Below are positions 16,708 to 25,562 of a DNA stretch of 64,000 nt, in pieces; the stretch's first letter is position 1; the number at the start of each line of letters is the position of its first letter. Origin of the DNA: Streptosporangium becharense (lineage in GTDB: Bacteria > Actinomycetota > Actinomycetes > Streptosporangiales > Streptosporangiaceae); the NCBI RefSeq assembly GCF_014204985.1, contig NZ_JACHMP010000001.1:7006001-7070000 (forward strand), written 5' to 3'. The translations under genes were made by a program, and so were the position numbers. The notes under the pieces were generated by a model. That model ran no database searches, was not told the origin of the DNA, and worked only from the letters and a program-made list of their open reading frames with translations.

Positions 16708-17565
16708 TCAGCCGCCGGCCGCGTATCGGCGGTGCCTGGCGGTGGCGGCCAGCGCCGCGGCCCTGGCCGCGTCCAGCGGGGTGAACGGCAGGGCGGGGCG
16801 CCTGACCAGCAGGGTGCGCTCGGCGTGGACGGAGACCACCATGGTCGTGTTCAGGGTGCCGTCGTCGTCGACCGTGTCGCCCGGACGCCGCCACTCGACG
16901 TCCGGAGTGCGCAGCAGCTCCGACATGGCCTGGGGCAGCTGGTCGGGATCGTCGGCGACGCGGTGGGCGAGAACCAGGGCCTGGACGCCGGGGTCGACGA
17001 GGTCCTTGATCTGGGCCGGTACGACGATGATGTCGGCGCCGCCGGCACCGTCCACCGCGGATCGGAGATCCGCGGCGGTCAGCTCCGCGGGCGCCTCGAT
17101 CACGAACTCGTCGAGAGCGTCGCAGCCCGCGGGTGAGATGGCGGTGCCGCCGGTCGCCGCGATCTGCAGGGCGAGGACGTTGCACCGCAGGCGGGCGAAG
17201 GCACCGGCCAGCTCGGCCAGGCGGCCCGGCCGGTCCACCACGCGGGTGCGGATACGCCACAGGGTCATGTTCCGGTGCTCCTCCACGTCGGCGGCGCCGT
17301 TCTCCCGGGACGTCGCCGCCCGGCGCGGGTGGTGCCCGCGCCGGGCGGCGAGCCGCTTGTGGACGGCGGCGCCGCAGATGAGCGCCACCCCCAGCCCGAC
17401 CAGCACCACCGGCCCCGGGTCGTCGTGCCCGAGCAGGGTGGCGAGCAGGTGGGCGAGGCCGACCGCGACGAACAGGGCGGCGAGCTCGGCCACGTCGTGC
17501 TTCCAGGAGGCGGAGGTGCGGGGACGTGGAGGGCGTGCGGGGACCGTGTCATGTGCATCGCTCAT
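16708..17565 (-). CDS. Membrane-anchored ACT-domain protein
   Basis: This is a 285-residue protein with two hydrophobic segments near the N-terminus (about 26-44 and 49-67), then a basic stretch, then an ACT domain (about 100-170, beginning WRIRTRVVDRPGRLAELAGAFA). The C-terminal ~90 residues look like a second, degenerate ACT-like or N-acetyltransferase-like fold. ACT domains bind amino acids and control enzymes, so a membrane-tethered amino-acid sensor is plausible. No enzyme domain is visible. ATG 17565 is chosen over an ATG at 17622 because the upstream part is Arg-rich and lacks conservation signs. It converges with the PIG-L gene. Confidence 0.75.
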   Translation of the reverse strand: MSDAHDTVPARPPRPRTSASWKHDVAELAALFVAVGLAHLLATLLGHDDPGPVVLVGLGVALICGAAVHKRLAARRGHHPRRAATSRENGAADVEEHRNMTLWRIRTRVVDRPGRLAELAGAFARLRCNVLALQIAATGGTAISPAGCDALDEFVIEAPAELTAADLRSAVDGAGGADIIVVPAQIKDLVDPGVQALVLAHRVADDPDQLPQAMSELLRTPDVEWRRPGDTVDDDGTLNTTMVVSVHAERTLLVRRPALPFTPLDAARAAALAATARHRRYAAGG

Positions 17566-17726
17566 GCGGGCAGCCTGGCCGCCCGTTGTTTCACGGTCAC
17601 GATCGGGGCGATACGGCGCCATTAAACCGTGTTAACGTCCGGCCTCTCTCCGTCCGGTCCCTTCCCGGTCGCCTCTTTCCACTCGGCCCCTCTCCGTCCG
17701 GCCCTCTCCGTCCGGGGCGTGGAGGT

Positions 17727-18695
17727 TCAGTTCTTGGTCGCCCCGGCCAGCATGCCGGAGACCAGGGCCCGCTGGGAGAACAGGAAGACCAGCAGCACGG
17801 GGATGACGGTGACGATCGTCGCCAGCGCCAGTTCGGGCCGCATGATCTGGTTCCCCACGCCGCTGGAGGTGTTGAACACGGCCGAGGAGGTGAGCAGGTT
17901 GTTCAGCCCCACCTGGACCGGGTACTGCGCGCTGTCGGGGAGCATCACGAACGGCAGGAAGAAGTTGTTCCAGTTGCCGACGAAGCTGAAGAAGGCCACC
18001 AGCGCCACGATCGGCCTGGACAGCGGCAGCGCGATGCTCGTGAAGACCCGCCACTCCGAGCAGCCGTCGAGGCGGGCCGCCGACAGCAGATCCTGGGGGA
18101 TGGTGGAGGAGAAGTAGATGTAGGTGAGGTACACGCCGAAGGGGAAGAACGAGAACGGCAGGATGACCGACCAGATCGTCCCCGCCAGGCCGACGGCCTC
18201 CATCTCCAGGTAGAGCGGGAGGACCAGCGCCACGTTCGGCATGATCATCACCAGTAGCGTGGTGGTCAGCAGCAGCCGCCGCCCGGCGAACCGGGTGAGG
18301 GCCAGGCCGTACCCCGCCGGGATGCTCGTCACCAGTGTGATGAGCAGCGCGCCGAACGCGTACACCGCCGAGTTCTCCAGCCAGCTGACGATCACACCGT
18401 CCTGGAAGGAGTAGAGGTTGCGCCAGGCGGTGACGACGCCGTCCAGGGACCCGAAGGAGAACGGGTCGTCCCGGATGATCTGGCCGTCGGTCTTGGTGGG
18501 GGCCAGGAGCAACCACACCACGGGCAGCGCGAAGAAGACCAGGAACGCCCCGGTGACCAGCGTCCACAGCAGCCGGGCCGCGGCGGCGCGGGTACGGAGG
18601 CCGGTGCTCGCGCCGCCGCGCCGGCGGGGTGCCGCGGGCGACGGCCCCGTCGCGGCCGGACGGGTGGAGCCCGCGGGTGAGTCCACGATGTGCAC
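17727..18695 (-). CDS. Carbohydrate ABC transporter permease (MalG type)
   Basis: This is a 322-residue MalG-family inner-membrane permease with six predicted spans and the cytoplasmic EAA loop (SAARLDGCSEWRVF) that binds the ATPase. The N-terminal 40 residues are a basic, Pro-rich tail. It starts with GTG 4 bp after the stop of the MalF-type gene. No ATPase gene is present in the locus, so the transporter probably uses a shared MsiK-like ATPase encoded elsewhere, as is common for actinobacterial sugar importers. Confidence 0.94.
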   Translation of the reverse strand: MHIVDSPAGSTRPAATGPSPAAPRRRGGASTGLRTRAAAARLLWTLVTGAFLVFFALPVVWLLLAPTKTDGQIIRDDPFSFGSLDGVVTAWRNLYSFQDGVIVSWLENSAVYAFGALLITLVTSIPAGYGLALTRFAGRRLLLTTTLLVMIMPNVALVLPLYLEMEAVGLAGTIWSVILPFSFFPFGVYLTYIYFSSTIPQDLLSAARLDGCSEWRVFTSIALPLSRPIVALVAFFSFVGNWNNFFLPFVMLPDSAQYPVQVGLNNLLTSSAVFNTSSGVGNQIMRPELALATIVTVIPVLLVFLFSQRALVSGMLAGATKN

Positions 18696-18699
18696 GGTT

Positions 18700-19635
18700 T
18701 CAGTCCCTCTCGAAGAGCCCCGCGCGGAAGACCACGACCGACGCGCAGGCCAGGCCCACCACCATCAGGTTGACGGCGAGCGCGGCGGCTCCGTGGAAGT
18801 CGCCGGCCTGGAAGGCGTACAGGTAGGAGAGCTGGTTCGGCGACCAGCTGTCGGAGATCATCCCCCAGCTCACGGTGGAGACCAGTTGCGGCTCGACGAA
18901 GAGCTGCGTCCCGGCGGCGAATGCGAGGATGAGCATGTAGGCGATCCATTTGCGGAGCAGGGGGAGCTGGATGCGCAGCGCGGTCTGCACGACGCCCGCC
19001 CCGTCGATGCGCGCCGCTTCCAGGACCTCGTCCGGGATGTTGTTGAGCGCGGCGTACATGATCACGATCCAGCCGCCGGCGCCGGTCCAGAAGGCGATGA
19101 CCGTGAACAGCGCGGGCAGGTGGTCCGGGGCGATCACCTGGGCCAGGGTCTCCCAGCCGAAGGCGCGCAGCAGCCATCCGGCGGGGCTGGCGGCCGGGTC
19201 CAGCATGATCAGCCAGAGCAGGACGCTCGCCACCCCGGCCAGCGCACCCGGGATGTAGTACAGGAACCGCAGGGCGGCGCTGGTCCTGCGCATCCGGCCG
19301 TGCAGCATCAGGGCGAGCCCGACGACGAGCCCCATGAGCGTCCCCAGCCAGATGACCAGGTAGAGCAGCACGTGGCCGAACGCGGACAGGAACCGGTAGT
19401 CGGCGAAGGTCCGGATGAAGTTGCCGAGCCCGACGAGCTGCCCCCGGGAGTTGGAGATCGACAGCCACACGGCGTAGACCGTGGGCAGCACCCCGAAGGC
19501 GAGCAGCAGGACGACGTACCCGCTGACGAAGACGGCGCCCATCCGGCGCGACGGGTCACCCGCGCGGTGTGCGGGGCCGTCCGTCCCCCGGGCGCCGGAG
19601 CGGTGCCCGGGGGCGGATGCCGGAAGGGTCGTCAC
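18700..19635 (-). CDS. Carbohydrate ABC transporter permease (MalF type)
   Basis: This 311-residue MalF-family permease has a polar N-terminus, about six membrane spans and the EAA loop (EAARIDGAGVVQTALRIQLP). The GTG at 19635 overlaps the stop of the solute-binding-protein gene as GTGA, so I prefer it; the frame continues upstream but only inside the neighbouring gene in another frame. It forms the translocation channel with the MalG-type protein. Confidence 0.94.
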   Translation of the reverse strand: MTTLPASAPGHRSGARGTDGPAHRAGDPSRRMGAVFVSGYVVLLLAFGVLPTVYAVWLSISNSRGQLVGLGNFIRTFADYRFLSAFGHVLLYLVIWLGTLMGLVVGLALMLHGRMRRTSAALRFLYYIPGALAGVASVLLWLIMLDPAASPAGWLLRAFGWETLAQVIAPDHLPALFTVIAFWTGAGGWIVIMYAALNNIPDEVLEAARIDGAGVVQTALRIQLPLLRKWIAYMLILAFAAGTQLFVEPQLVSTVSWGMISDSWSPNQLSYLYAFQAGDFHGAAALAVNLMVVGLACASVVVFRAGLFERD

Positions 19636-21008
19636 GGAGATTCCACCGTGTAGCCGAGCGAGGCGGCCTTGTTCTTGATGGCCGTCTCCCAGGTCTCCAG
19701 GACCGAAGTGATCGTCTTGCCCTCGTTGAGCGCGGGCACGACGGTCGAGGCGTAGATCGCCTCCTGGCTGTACTGGGTCGCCGACCAGCCGGGCCAGACC
19801 AGCCCGGCGGCCTCGGTGAACACGGCGGAGACGTCCTCGGCGAAGTAGCCGCTCTCCTTCTGCTTCTCCAGCCAGGCGGTCGCCGCCTGCTTGAAGGCCG
19901 GGTAGGTGCCGGCGGTGGCCTGGTAGTCGTTCGAGGTCGTCACCCAGGTGACGAGGTCGGCCGCGGCCTTGAGGTTCTTGCTGTGGGAGCTGATGAACCA
20001 CACCCCGCCGCCGACGTTGCCCGTGTAGTTCGTCGGCTCGGCGGAGAACTTCAGGGGCGAGGCCGCGGCGATCTGCTTGTCGGGCGTCTTGAAGGTGGAG
20101 GCGAACAGGACCTGCCCGTACCAGGACGGGCCGGGCAGCATCAGGATCTTGTCCGCCTTTTCCTTGATGAAGCCGGCGCCGAACACGCTCTCCTTGGAGA
20201 TCGAACCGGTGGCGATCAGACTGTCGACCAGGGTGGCCATCCGGGTGCACTTGTCGCCGCCGAGGTCGACGGTGACCTTCTTGGGGGCGGTCAGCGTGCT
20301 GGCGGGGCACTGGCTGGCCCAGAAGTACACCTCCGGGGCCCACGGGTCGCCGGCCGTGCCGACCAGGTAACCGGGGTGCTCCTTGGCGACCTTCTCGCCG
20401 AGTGCCCGGTACTCCTCCCAGGTGGTGGGCACCTCGTAGCCGAAGTCGGCCATGAGCTTCTTGTTGTACCAGAGCACGTTCTGCGCCAGGTCGTTGCGCA
20501 CGCAGTAGACGTCACCGCCGACCGTGCACGGGTCGAGCGCGCCGGTGGCGAAACCGTCGAGGACGGACTTGTCGATCACTCCGCGGTTCACCGGAGCGGC
20601 GTACGGCTGCCTGCCCTGGGCGCCGCCCGCCGAGGCCCACGCCACGTCACCGAAGGTGGTGCTGAAGGCGACGTCGGGCCATCCGGAGCCGGTGCGGTCG
20701 AACAGCTGCACCTTGGTCTGGAGGTCGTTGGCCCCGTTCGCGTTCCCGCTGTAGGTGACGATCTTGATCTTCGCATCGGGATGGGCCTTCTGGTACTGCT
20801 CGACCGCGGGGACCCGGGTGGCGTCCGCCCAGACGAGGATCTCACCGCCGGTCTCCTGGGGCGCCGGGGTGAACGCCGCGGCGGCTCTGGGCTCCGCCGC
20901 TCCCGCGCCGGGGTCGGCGCTGCCGCAGGCCGCCGCGGCGAGGGCGGCGCAGGCGAGGACCGCGGTCAGGGCGGCCCGCCGGGTCCGCTTCGAATCGTTG
21001 GTGCTCAT
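19632..21008 (-). CDS. Sugar-binding lipoprotein of an ABC transporter (SBP family 1)
   Basis: This 458-residue extracellular sugar receptor has a signal peptide with lipobox ending LAAAAC, followed by a family 1 binding-protein fold (GEILVWADATRVPAVEQYQKAHP at the start of the mature region). It delivers a carbohydrate to the two permeases encoded next to it. The enolase-superfamily gene upstream is only 24 bp away on the same strand, so transport and the first catabolic step are probably on one transcript. The ligand is likely a sugar acid or modified sugar; this follows from the neighbours and not from the sequence itself. Confidence 0.93.
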   Translation of the reverse strand: MSTNDSKRTRRAALTAVLACAALAAAACGSADPGAGAAEPRAAAAFTPAPQETGGEILVWADATRVPAVEQYQKAHPDAKIKIVTYSGNANGANDLQTKVQLFDRTGSGWPDVAFSTTFGDVAWASAGGAQGRQPYAAPVNRGVIDKSVLDGFATGALDPCTVGGDVYCVRNDLAQNVLWYNKKLMADFGYEVPTTWEEYRALGEKVAKEHPGYLVGTAGDPWAPEVYFWASQCPASTLTAPKKVTVDLGGDKCTRMATLVDSLIATGSISKESVFGAGFIKEKADKILMLPGPSWYGQVLFASTFKTPDKQIAAASPLKFSAEPTNYTGNVGGGVWFISSHSKNLKAAADLVTWVTTSNDYQATAGTYPAFKQAATAWLEKQKESGYFAEDVSAVFTEAAGLVWPGWSATQYSQEAIYASTVVPALNEGKTITSVLETWETAIKNKAASLGYTVESP

Positions 21009-21032
21009 TGGTGACCTCTCTGAGGGGTCCGG

Positions 21033-22145
21033 CTAGGCTTTCGGCGCCGCCGAGTCCCGGTCGACGTACTGCTGGAGGACGGAGGGGTAGTCGAGACCGG
21101 CGGGGAGTGCCACGCCGGGTCCCGTCGGAGCGTGGACGAACCCCCTGTCGTCGATTCCGCTCTCCCGGGTGATCGGATTGCCGAACACCAGCGACTCGTA
21201 GTAGGTGGTGTTGGAGATCGCCATGCAGAGGTGCCGGTTGGGGATCTCCGGGCCGTGCACCTCCGCCCGCAGCCGGTAGGCGTCGGCCAGGTGGGCCGTG
21301 CGCATGGAACCGGTGAAGCCTCCCCGGAGCTGGGTGCCGGCCCGGACGCCGAAGGTCGCGGCGCCGGCGTGGATGAAGTCCGCCGAGTTCATGTGCGCGC
21401 CGTCGGAGGTCTCGGCGACCAGCAGCGGCACGGTCACCGCGTCGGCGAGGCGCTTGTAGGCGGTGACGCTGAACTCCCGCATGGGCTCCTCGTACCAGAG
21501 GTAGCCGGCGTCGGAGAGCGCGTGCCCGAGGTGGACGGCGTCGGGCAGGTCGAAGCCGGCCGATCCGTCGAACATCAGCGGGACGTCGTCGCCCACGTGC
21601 TCGCGCAGCGCGATCGACAGCTTGGCGTCCCTGCGGGCGTCGCCCCAGGCGTGCAGCTTGATCGCCGGGTAGCCCAGTTCGAGCGCCTGGTCGGCGATGT
21701 CGAGGTACTCCTTGATCGAGGAGTAGGTGACGGTCGACGCGTAGGCGGGGATCGAGGTGCGGTATCCGCCGAGCAGCTGCCAGACCGGCAGCCCCGCGTG
21801 CCGGCCGGCGAGGTCCCACAGCGCCACGTCCACCAGGCCGAGGAGGTAGAGCGGGAACTCCTCGGTGCGGTCCAGCTCCCACATGCGGTGCCAGAGCCAC
21901 TCGCGCCGGAGGGGGTCCTGGCCGACCAGCTCCGCGCGGAGCACCCGCTCGACCAGGTCCTCCAGCAGCGGGCCGGTGCCCCGCCGCGGCGCGAGCGCCA
22001 CCCCTTCGACGCCCTCGTCCGTGGCGATGCGCAACACGGCGCCTTCGCCGTCCGGCGGACTTCCGAGCAGGCCGTCACGCCACACGAAGCCGGGCTCCGT
22101 GGCGGGCTGGAAGATCCGGTAACTCTCAACATGGGTGATGCGCAA
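21033..22145 (-). CDS. Enolase-superfamily (mandelate racemase/muconate lactonizing) sugar-acid dehydratase
   Basis: This 370-residue protein has the capping domain (1-125) and TIM barrel of the mandelate-racemase-like enzymes, including DVALWDLAGRHAGLPVWQLLGG. The second-strand base motif reads KLH where many members have KxK. The metal ligands appear to be D in MFDGSAG, E in YEEP and E in VAET. A late His (VHGPEIP) could serve as general acid. Such enzymes dehydrate aldonic or uronic acids to 2-keto-3-deoxy acids. It is the first gene of the leftward ABC operon and is divergent from a GntR regulator. Confidence 0.88.
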   Translation of the reverse strand: MRITHVESYRIFQPATEPGFVWRDGLLGSPPDGEGAVLRIATDEGVEGVALAPRRGTGPLLEDLVERVLRAELVGQDPLRREWLWHRMWELDRTEEFPLYLLGLVDVALWDLAGRHAGLPVWQLLGGYRTSIPAYASTVTYSSIKEYLDIADQALELGYPAIKLHAWGDARRDAKLSIALREHVGDDVPLMFDGSAGFDLPDAVHLGHALSDAGYLWYEEPMREFSVTAYKRLADAVTVPLLVAETSDGAHMNSADFIHAGAATFGVRAGTQLRGGFTGSMRTAHLADAYRLRAEVHGPEIPNRHLCMAISNTTYYESLVFGNPITRESGIDDRGFVHAPTGPGVALPAGLDYPSVLQQYVDRDSAAPKA

Positions 22146-22165
22146 GAAACACCCCTCAATAACCG

Positions 22166-22198
22166 CGAAATTTCGATGTAACGTAAGTCGTCATACGT
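22166..22198. promoter_or_regulatory. Palindromes in the divergent region before the GntR gene
   Basis: Two palindromic elements lie between the divergent enolase-superfamily and GntR genes: CGAAATTTCG (22166-22175) and ACGTA with its complement TACGT (22181-22185 and 22194-22198, 8-nt spacer). They are plausible binding sites for the FCD-type GntR protein encoded at 22263. Confidence 0.45.
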
Positions 22199-22262
22199 CT
22201 GCTGTCAAGGGTTCCTGGCGTACCATGGAGCGGACATCCGTGCGGAGAAGGCGGTCAGGTTG

Positions 22263-23021
22263 ATGGCGGTTTCCCCCACCGGGGCGGGTCTGGAGTCGCT
22301 CCTGCCGGAGCGGTGGCCCAAACGCCCCAGGCGGCTGGCCTCGGTCGTGGTGAGCACACTGGTCGACCGGATCGTCGCCGGCCACTTCCCGCCGGGCACG
22401 CCGCTGCCGCCCGAGCCCGTCCTGTGCGAGACGTTCGACGTGAGCCGCACGACGATCCGTGAGGCCGTGAAGGTCCTGGAGGAGAAGGGGCTGGTGCGGG
22501 CCAGGCAGGGATCGGGCACGAGCGTGACCGATGAGGACGACTGGAACCTCCTCGACCCCATGGTGCTGTCCGCCACCGTGCGGCACGACGACGAGCTGCG
22601 GACGCTCGACCAGCTCGTCGACGTCCGGCAGGCGCTGGAGTCGCAGATGGCCGCGCAGGCCGCCCTGGCCGCGACCGACGCCGACCTGCGCGAGATCGAG
22701 GCGGTCCTGGAGCGGCTGACCGCCCAGACCCGTACCCCGGAGCTGTTCGTCGAGACCGACGTGGCCTTCCACGAGCGGGTGATGACGGCCTCGGGCAACC
22801 GGCTCGGCCGGGCCGTCGTCCGCACCGTGCACGCCGAGGCGCGCACCAGCCTCCGCTACACCGGGCACCCCCGGCCCGAAGACTGTGAGCTGTCCAACGC
22901 CGGCCACGCCGAGGTGTACCGCTGTCTGCTCGCCCGCGACCCCGACGGGGCGGCGAGCGCCATGTCCACGCACATCCTGGAGGCCTGGCGGCGCCGTCGC
23001 CCGGCGCCGCGCTCCTCCTGA
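22263..23021 (+). CDS. GntR-family regulator, FadR/FCD type
   Basis: This is a 252-residue regulator with an N-terminal winged helix (about 22-92; PEPVLCETFDVSRTTIREAVKVLEEKGLV) and a C-terminal all-helical FCD effector domain (about 110-240; the D...H...H metal-site pattern includes FVETDVAFHERVM). FCD-type GntR proteins sense sugar acids, oxo-acids or fatty acyl compounds. It is divergent from the enolase-superfamily/ABC operon, which it probably represses. ATG 22263 is preferred; a TTG one codon upstream is also in frame. Confidence 0.93.
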   Translation: MAVSPTGAGLESLLPERWPKRPRRLASVVVSTLVDRIVAGHFPPGTPLPPEPVLCETFDVSRTTIREAVKVLEEKGLVRARQGSGTSVTDEDDWNLLDPMVLSATVRHDDELRTLDQLVDVRQALESQMAAQAALAATDADLREIEAVLERLTAQTRTPELFVETDVAFHERVMTASGNRLGRAVVRTVHAEARTSLRYTGHPRPEDCELSNAGHAEVYRCLLARDPDGAASAMSTHILEAWRRRRPAPRSS

Positions 23022-23085
23022 CCCGCGCGGAAGCTCATACGAGCGTCCCGCGTGGCCGCCCGCGCGGAAGCCTCCGCGTGAAGGC

Positions 23086-23147
23086 CGCGCACAGGCCCCC
23101 GCGTGGCCGTCCGTGTGAAGGTCGCCCGCGCACAGGCCCCCGCGTGG
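23086..23147. repeat. Degenerate tandem repeat between converging genes
   Basis: A 21-bp core (CGCGCACAGGCCCCCGCGTG plus G) occurs at 23086-23106 and again at 23127-23147, a 41-bp period, inside a longer degenerate GC-rich stretch between the GntR and FAH-type genes. It may act as a bidirectional transcription barrier. No gene is visible in it. Confidence 0.7.
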
Positions 23148-23207
23148 ACGCCTCCGATCGGGCCGCGCACAGGACGCCTCCGCGCGGGTCCCGGCCGCGG
23201 CCGGTCC

Positions 23208-24089
23208 CTACAGGTCCGCGAGCGGGCCCATGCCGGCCTTGCCGTGGACGACCGTGCTGGTCAGGCTGCCCACCTCGCCGATCGCGATCGTGATCTCGTC
23301 GTCCGGCAGGAGGGTGAACGGCAGCTCGGGGACCAGGCTCGTGCCGGTGGCGAGCACGGCCCCGTCCGGGAAGACGTCCTCGCGGAACAGGTATCCGGCC
23401 AGCTCGTCGAGCTTGCGGTGCAGCTCGGAGGTCGACGACCTGCCGTCCCACACCACCCCGTCCCCGCGGCGGATGGCGAGCGTGATCTCCAGGGCGTACG
23501 GGTCGGGGACCTCCCAGGCCGGGCGGATCGCCGGTCCGACCGCGCAGCCGCCCAGGTAGATCTTGGCCTGCGGCAGGTAGAGCGGGTTCTCGCCCTCGAT
23601 GCTGCGGGAGCTCATGTCGTTGCAGACGGTGTAGCCCACGATCTCGCCGTGCCGGTTGAGCACCAGGGCCAGCTCGGGCTCGGGGACGTTCACCGGGGAG
23701 TCGGCGCGGACGGACACCCGCCCGCCGTCCCCGGTCACCCGCCACGCCGCCGACTTGAAGAACAACTCCGGCCGATCGGCGTCGTAGACCAGCTCGTACA
23801 CGCTCGCCGCCCGCTCGCTCTCGGCGACCCGGGCCTCCCTGGACCGCCGGTAGGTGACCCCGGCCGCCCAGACCTCCATCCGGCCGTCGACCGGGGGCAG
23901 CAGCCGCGCGTCACCGGCCGCGGGGCCGGGGCCGCTCTCGCAGCGCTCCCGGATCTCCGGCAGGCGCAGCCGGAGCAGCTCGCCGAGGGTGGCGACCCCG
24001 CCGAGCTCCCGCACCTCCCCGGGGATCCGCTCCGCGAGACCGACCCGCGCCGGGCCGCCGTCGCCGGTGGTGTAACGCACGATGTGCAC
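23208..24089 (-). CDS. Fumarylacetoacetate-hydrolase-family protein
   Basis: This 293-residue protein has the FAH fold used by hydrolases, decarboxylases and dehydratases of acyl-pyruvate or 2-keto-3-deoxy sugar acids. Metal ligands fit E/E in VPEPELALVL (about 145-154) and a later D in CNDMSSRSIEGEN. The sequence resembles the branch that acts on 2-keto-3-deoxy sugar derivatives, which suits the enolase-type dehydratase and SDR nearby. GTG 24089 is preceded by GGAG; the frame runs upstream but only through Arg/Gly-rich, non-conserved codons. It is divergent from the MocA-type gene across the twin operator. Confidence 0.88.
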   Translation of the reverse strand: MHIVRYTTGDGGPARVGLAERIPGEVRELGGVATLGELLRLRLPEIRERCESGPGPAAGDARLLPPVDGRMEVWAAGVTYRRSREARVAESERAASVYELVYDADRPELFFKSAAWRVTGDGGRVSVRADSPVNVPEPELALVLNRHGEIVGYTVCNDMSSRSIEGENPLYLPQAKIYLGGCAVGPAIRPAWEVPDPYALEITLAIRRGDGVVWDGRSSTSELHRKLDELAGYLFREDVFPDGAVLATGTSLVPELPFTLLPDDEITIAIGEVGSLTSTVVHGKAGMGPLADL

Positions 24090-24438
24090 GGCTTCTCCTT
24101 CGCTGCCGGGCTCCGCCGGCGACCTCGCCGGCGACTTCGCCGACGCCTGCCGACGGCCGGTCGGGGGTCCGTCGGCGACTCGGCCGAGGCTCCCGCCGGT
24201 CCGTCGGCGCCTTGGCCGGAAGCCCCCGCCGCCGCGCTCCGGCGGCCGGTCGGGTCCTTTGGCCCCATGGGCAAGACGGTAGGCGGGCCCTCTCCGCCGG
24301 GTCAAGGTTCATCAGATGATCGAAAAACTTCATCTGATGAAAGGTCTAGTCATTCCGTCGTGCTCCGGGCTACGCTCCCGGCAGTGAAACCGCTCACACC
24401 CCGGTAATCGCCCTGGTTAGGGCGCTCTAGGAGGAAGC
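24090..24438. promoter_or_regulatory. Divergent promoter region with twin operator
   Basis: This 349-bp spacer separates the FAH-type gene from the rightward catabolic operon. The part next to the FAH gene (24090-24290) is a degenerate repeat of CGGCGAC-like elements with no gene. The right part is AT-richer and contains the twin operator at 24309-24340 and, further on, the leader of the MocA-type gene. Confidence 0.6.
24309..24340. promoter_or_regulatory. Twin palindromic operator TCATCAGATGA / TCATCTGATGA
   Basis: Two 11-bp palindromes, TCATCAGATGA (24309-24319) and TCATCTGATGA (24330-24340), lie 21 bp apart centre to centre, two turns of the helix. Together they also form a larger perfect inverted repeat (11-bp arms, 12-nt spacer). 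The size suits an FCD-type GntR dimer at each site. Either the regulator at 22263 or that at 26545 could bind. Confidence 0.7.
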
Positions 24439-25530
24439 GTGGGGGAAACCACAGGACTGCTGCCGGACCCGCCCATCCGGTGCAGGGACTTCGGGATCGG
24501 GGCGATCGGCGCGGGATTCATCATGGCCGACGTCCAGCTCGACGCCTACCGCCGGGCGGGCTTCACCGTACGGGCCCTCGCGTCGCGGACCGGGGAACGG
24601 GCCGCGGAGGTCGCGCGGCGCTGGGACATCCCCACCGTGCACGCCACACCGGAGGAGCTGATCGAGGACGAGCAGGTCGAGATCCTCGACATCGCCTACC
24701 CGCCGCACCTGCAGCCCGACCTGATCCGCCGGGCGCTGCGGCAGCCGCACATCAAGGGCATCCTCGCCCAGAAGCCCTTCGCGCTGTCCCTCGCGGACGC
24801 CCAAGCCCTCGTCGAGGAGGCCGAGGCGGCCGGCAAGACCCTCTCGATCAACCAGAACATGCGCTACGACCAGTCGATGCGGGTCCTGCGGCAGCTCATC
24901 GACCGGGGAGAGCTGGGCGAGATCGTCACCGCGACGATCGACATGCGGGCGGTGCCCCACTGGCAGCCGTTCCTGGCCGACTACGGCCGCCTGACCCTGC
25001 TCAACATGAGCATCCACCACCTCGACGTGCTGCGCTTCCTGCTCGGCGAACCCGTCGACGTCTACACGGCGGCCCGGACCGACCCGCGCACCCCCTTCGC
25101 GCACACCGACGGCGTGGTCGTCTCGACCATCCGGTTCGAGAGCGGCGCGCTCGCGGTCAGCCTCGACGACGTCTGGACCGGCCCGGTCGACCAGGGCGTC
25201 GACTCCGACACCGGGATCCGGTGGCGGGTGGAGGGCACCGACGGGCTGGCCCAGGGCACCATCGGCTGGCCCGACTACCCCGACGGCTCACCGAGCACGC
25301 TGCGCTACAGCAGCAAGAACACCGGCGGGAGCTGGGTCGAGCCCACCTGGTCCACGTGCTGGTTCCCCGACGCCTTCGCCGGGGTGATGGAGCAGCTCCA
25401 GTACGCCGTGGCCCGGGGCGAGCGTCCCGCGCTCGACGCCCGCGACAACCTGCGCACCATGGCGCTGGTCGAGGCGGCGTACCGCTCGCTCGCCGAGCAC
25501 CGCGCCGTGCCCCTGGCCGAATTCCTCTAG
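24439..25530 (+). CDS. Gfo/Idh/MocA-family oxidoreductase
   Basis: This 363-residue protein has an N-terminal NAD(P)-binding Rossmann domain (GIGAIGAGFIMADVQ at about 19-33) and a C-terminal alpha/beta substrate domain. The usual EKP motif reads QKP (AQKPF near 116), which keeps the key Lys. Such enzymes oxidise or reduce a sugar hydroxyl, often at C3 in glycoside breakdown. GTG 24439 follows AGGAGGAAGC, an excellent ribosome-binding site. It is the first gene of the rightward operon and is followed after 32 bp by a TIM-barrel isomerase, a pairing seen in inositol and 3-keto-glycoside pathways. Confidence 0.9.
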   Translation: MGETTGLLPDPPIRCRDFGIGAIGAGFIMADVQLDAYRRAGFTVRALASRTGERAAEVARRWDIPTVHATPEELIEDEQVEILDIAYPPHLQPDLIRRALRQPHIKGILAQKPFALSLADAQALVEEAEAAGKTLSINQNMRYDQSMRVLRQLIDRGELGEIVTATIDMRAVPHWQPFLADYGRLTLLNMSIHHLDVLRFLLGEPVDVYTAARTDPRTPFAHTDGVVVSTIRFESGALAVSLDDVWTGPVDQGVDSDTGIRWRVEGTDGLAQGTIGWPDYPDGSPSTLRYSSKNTGGSWVEPTWSTCWFPDAFAGVMEQLQYAVARGERPALDARDNLRTMALVEAAYRSLAEHRAVPLAEFL

Positions 25531-25562
25531 AACCGTTCCAGCCCCCACCAAGGAGGTCCACA

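Noticed and set aside
17727-22145. Complete sugar ABC transporter
   Set aside because: The binding protein and both permeases are present, but no ATPase gene lies in the locus, so I do not call the transporter complete. A shared MsiK-like ATPase is presumed.
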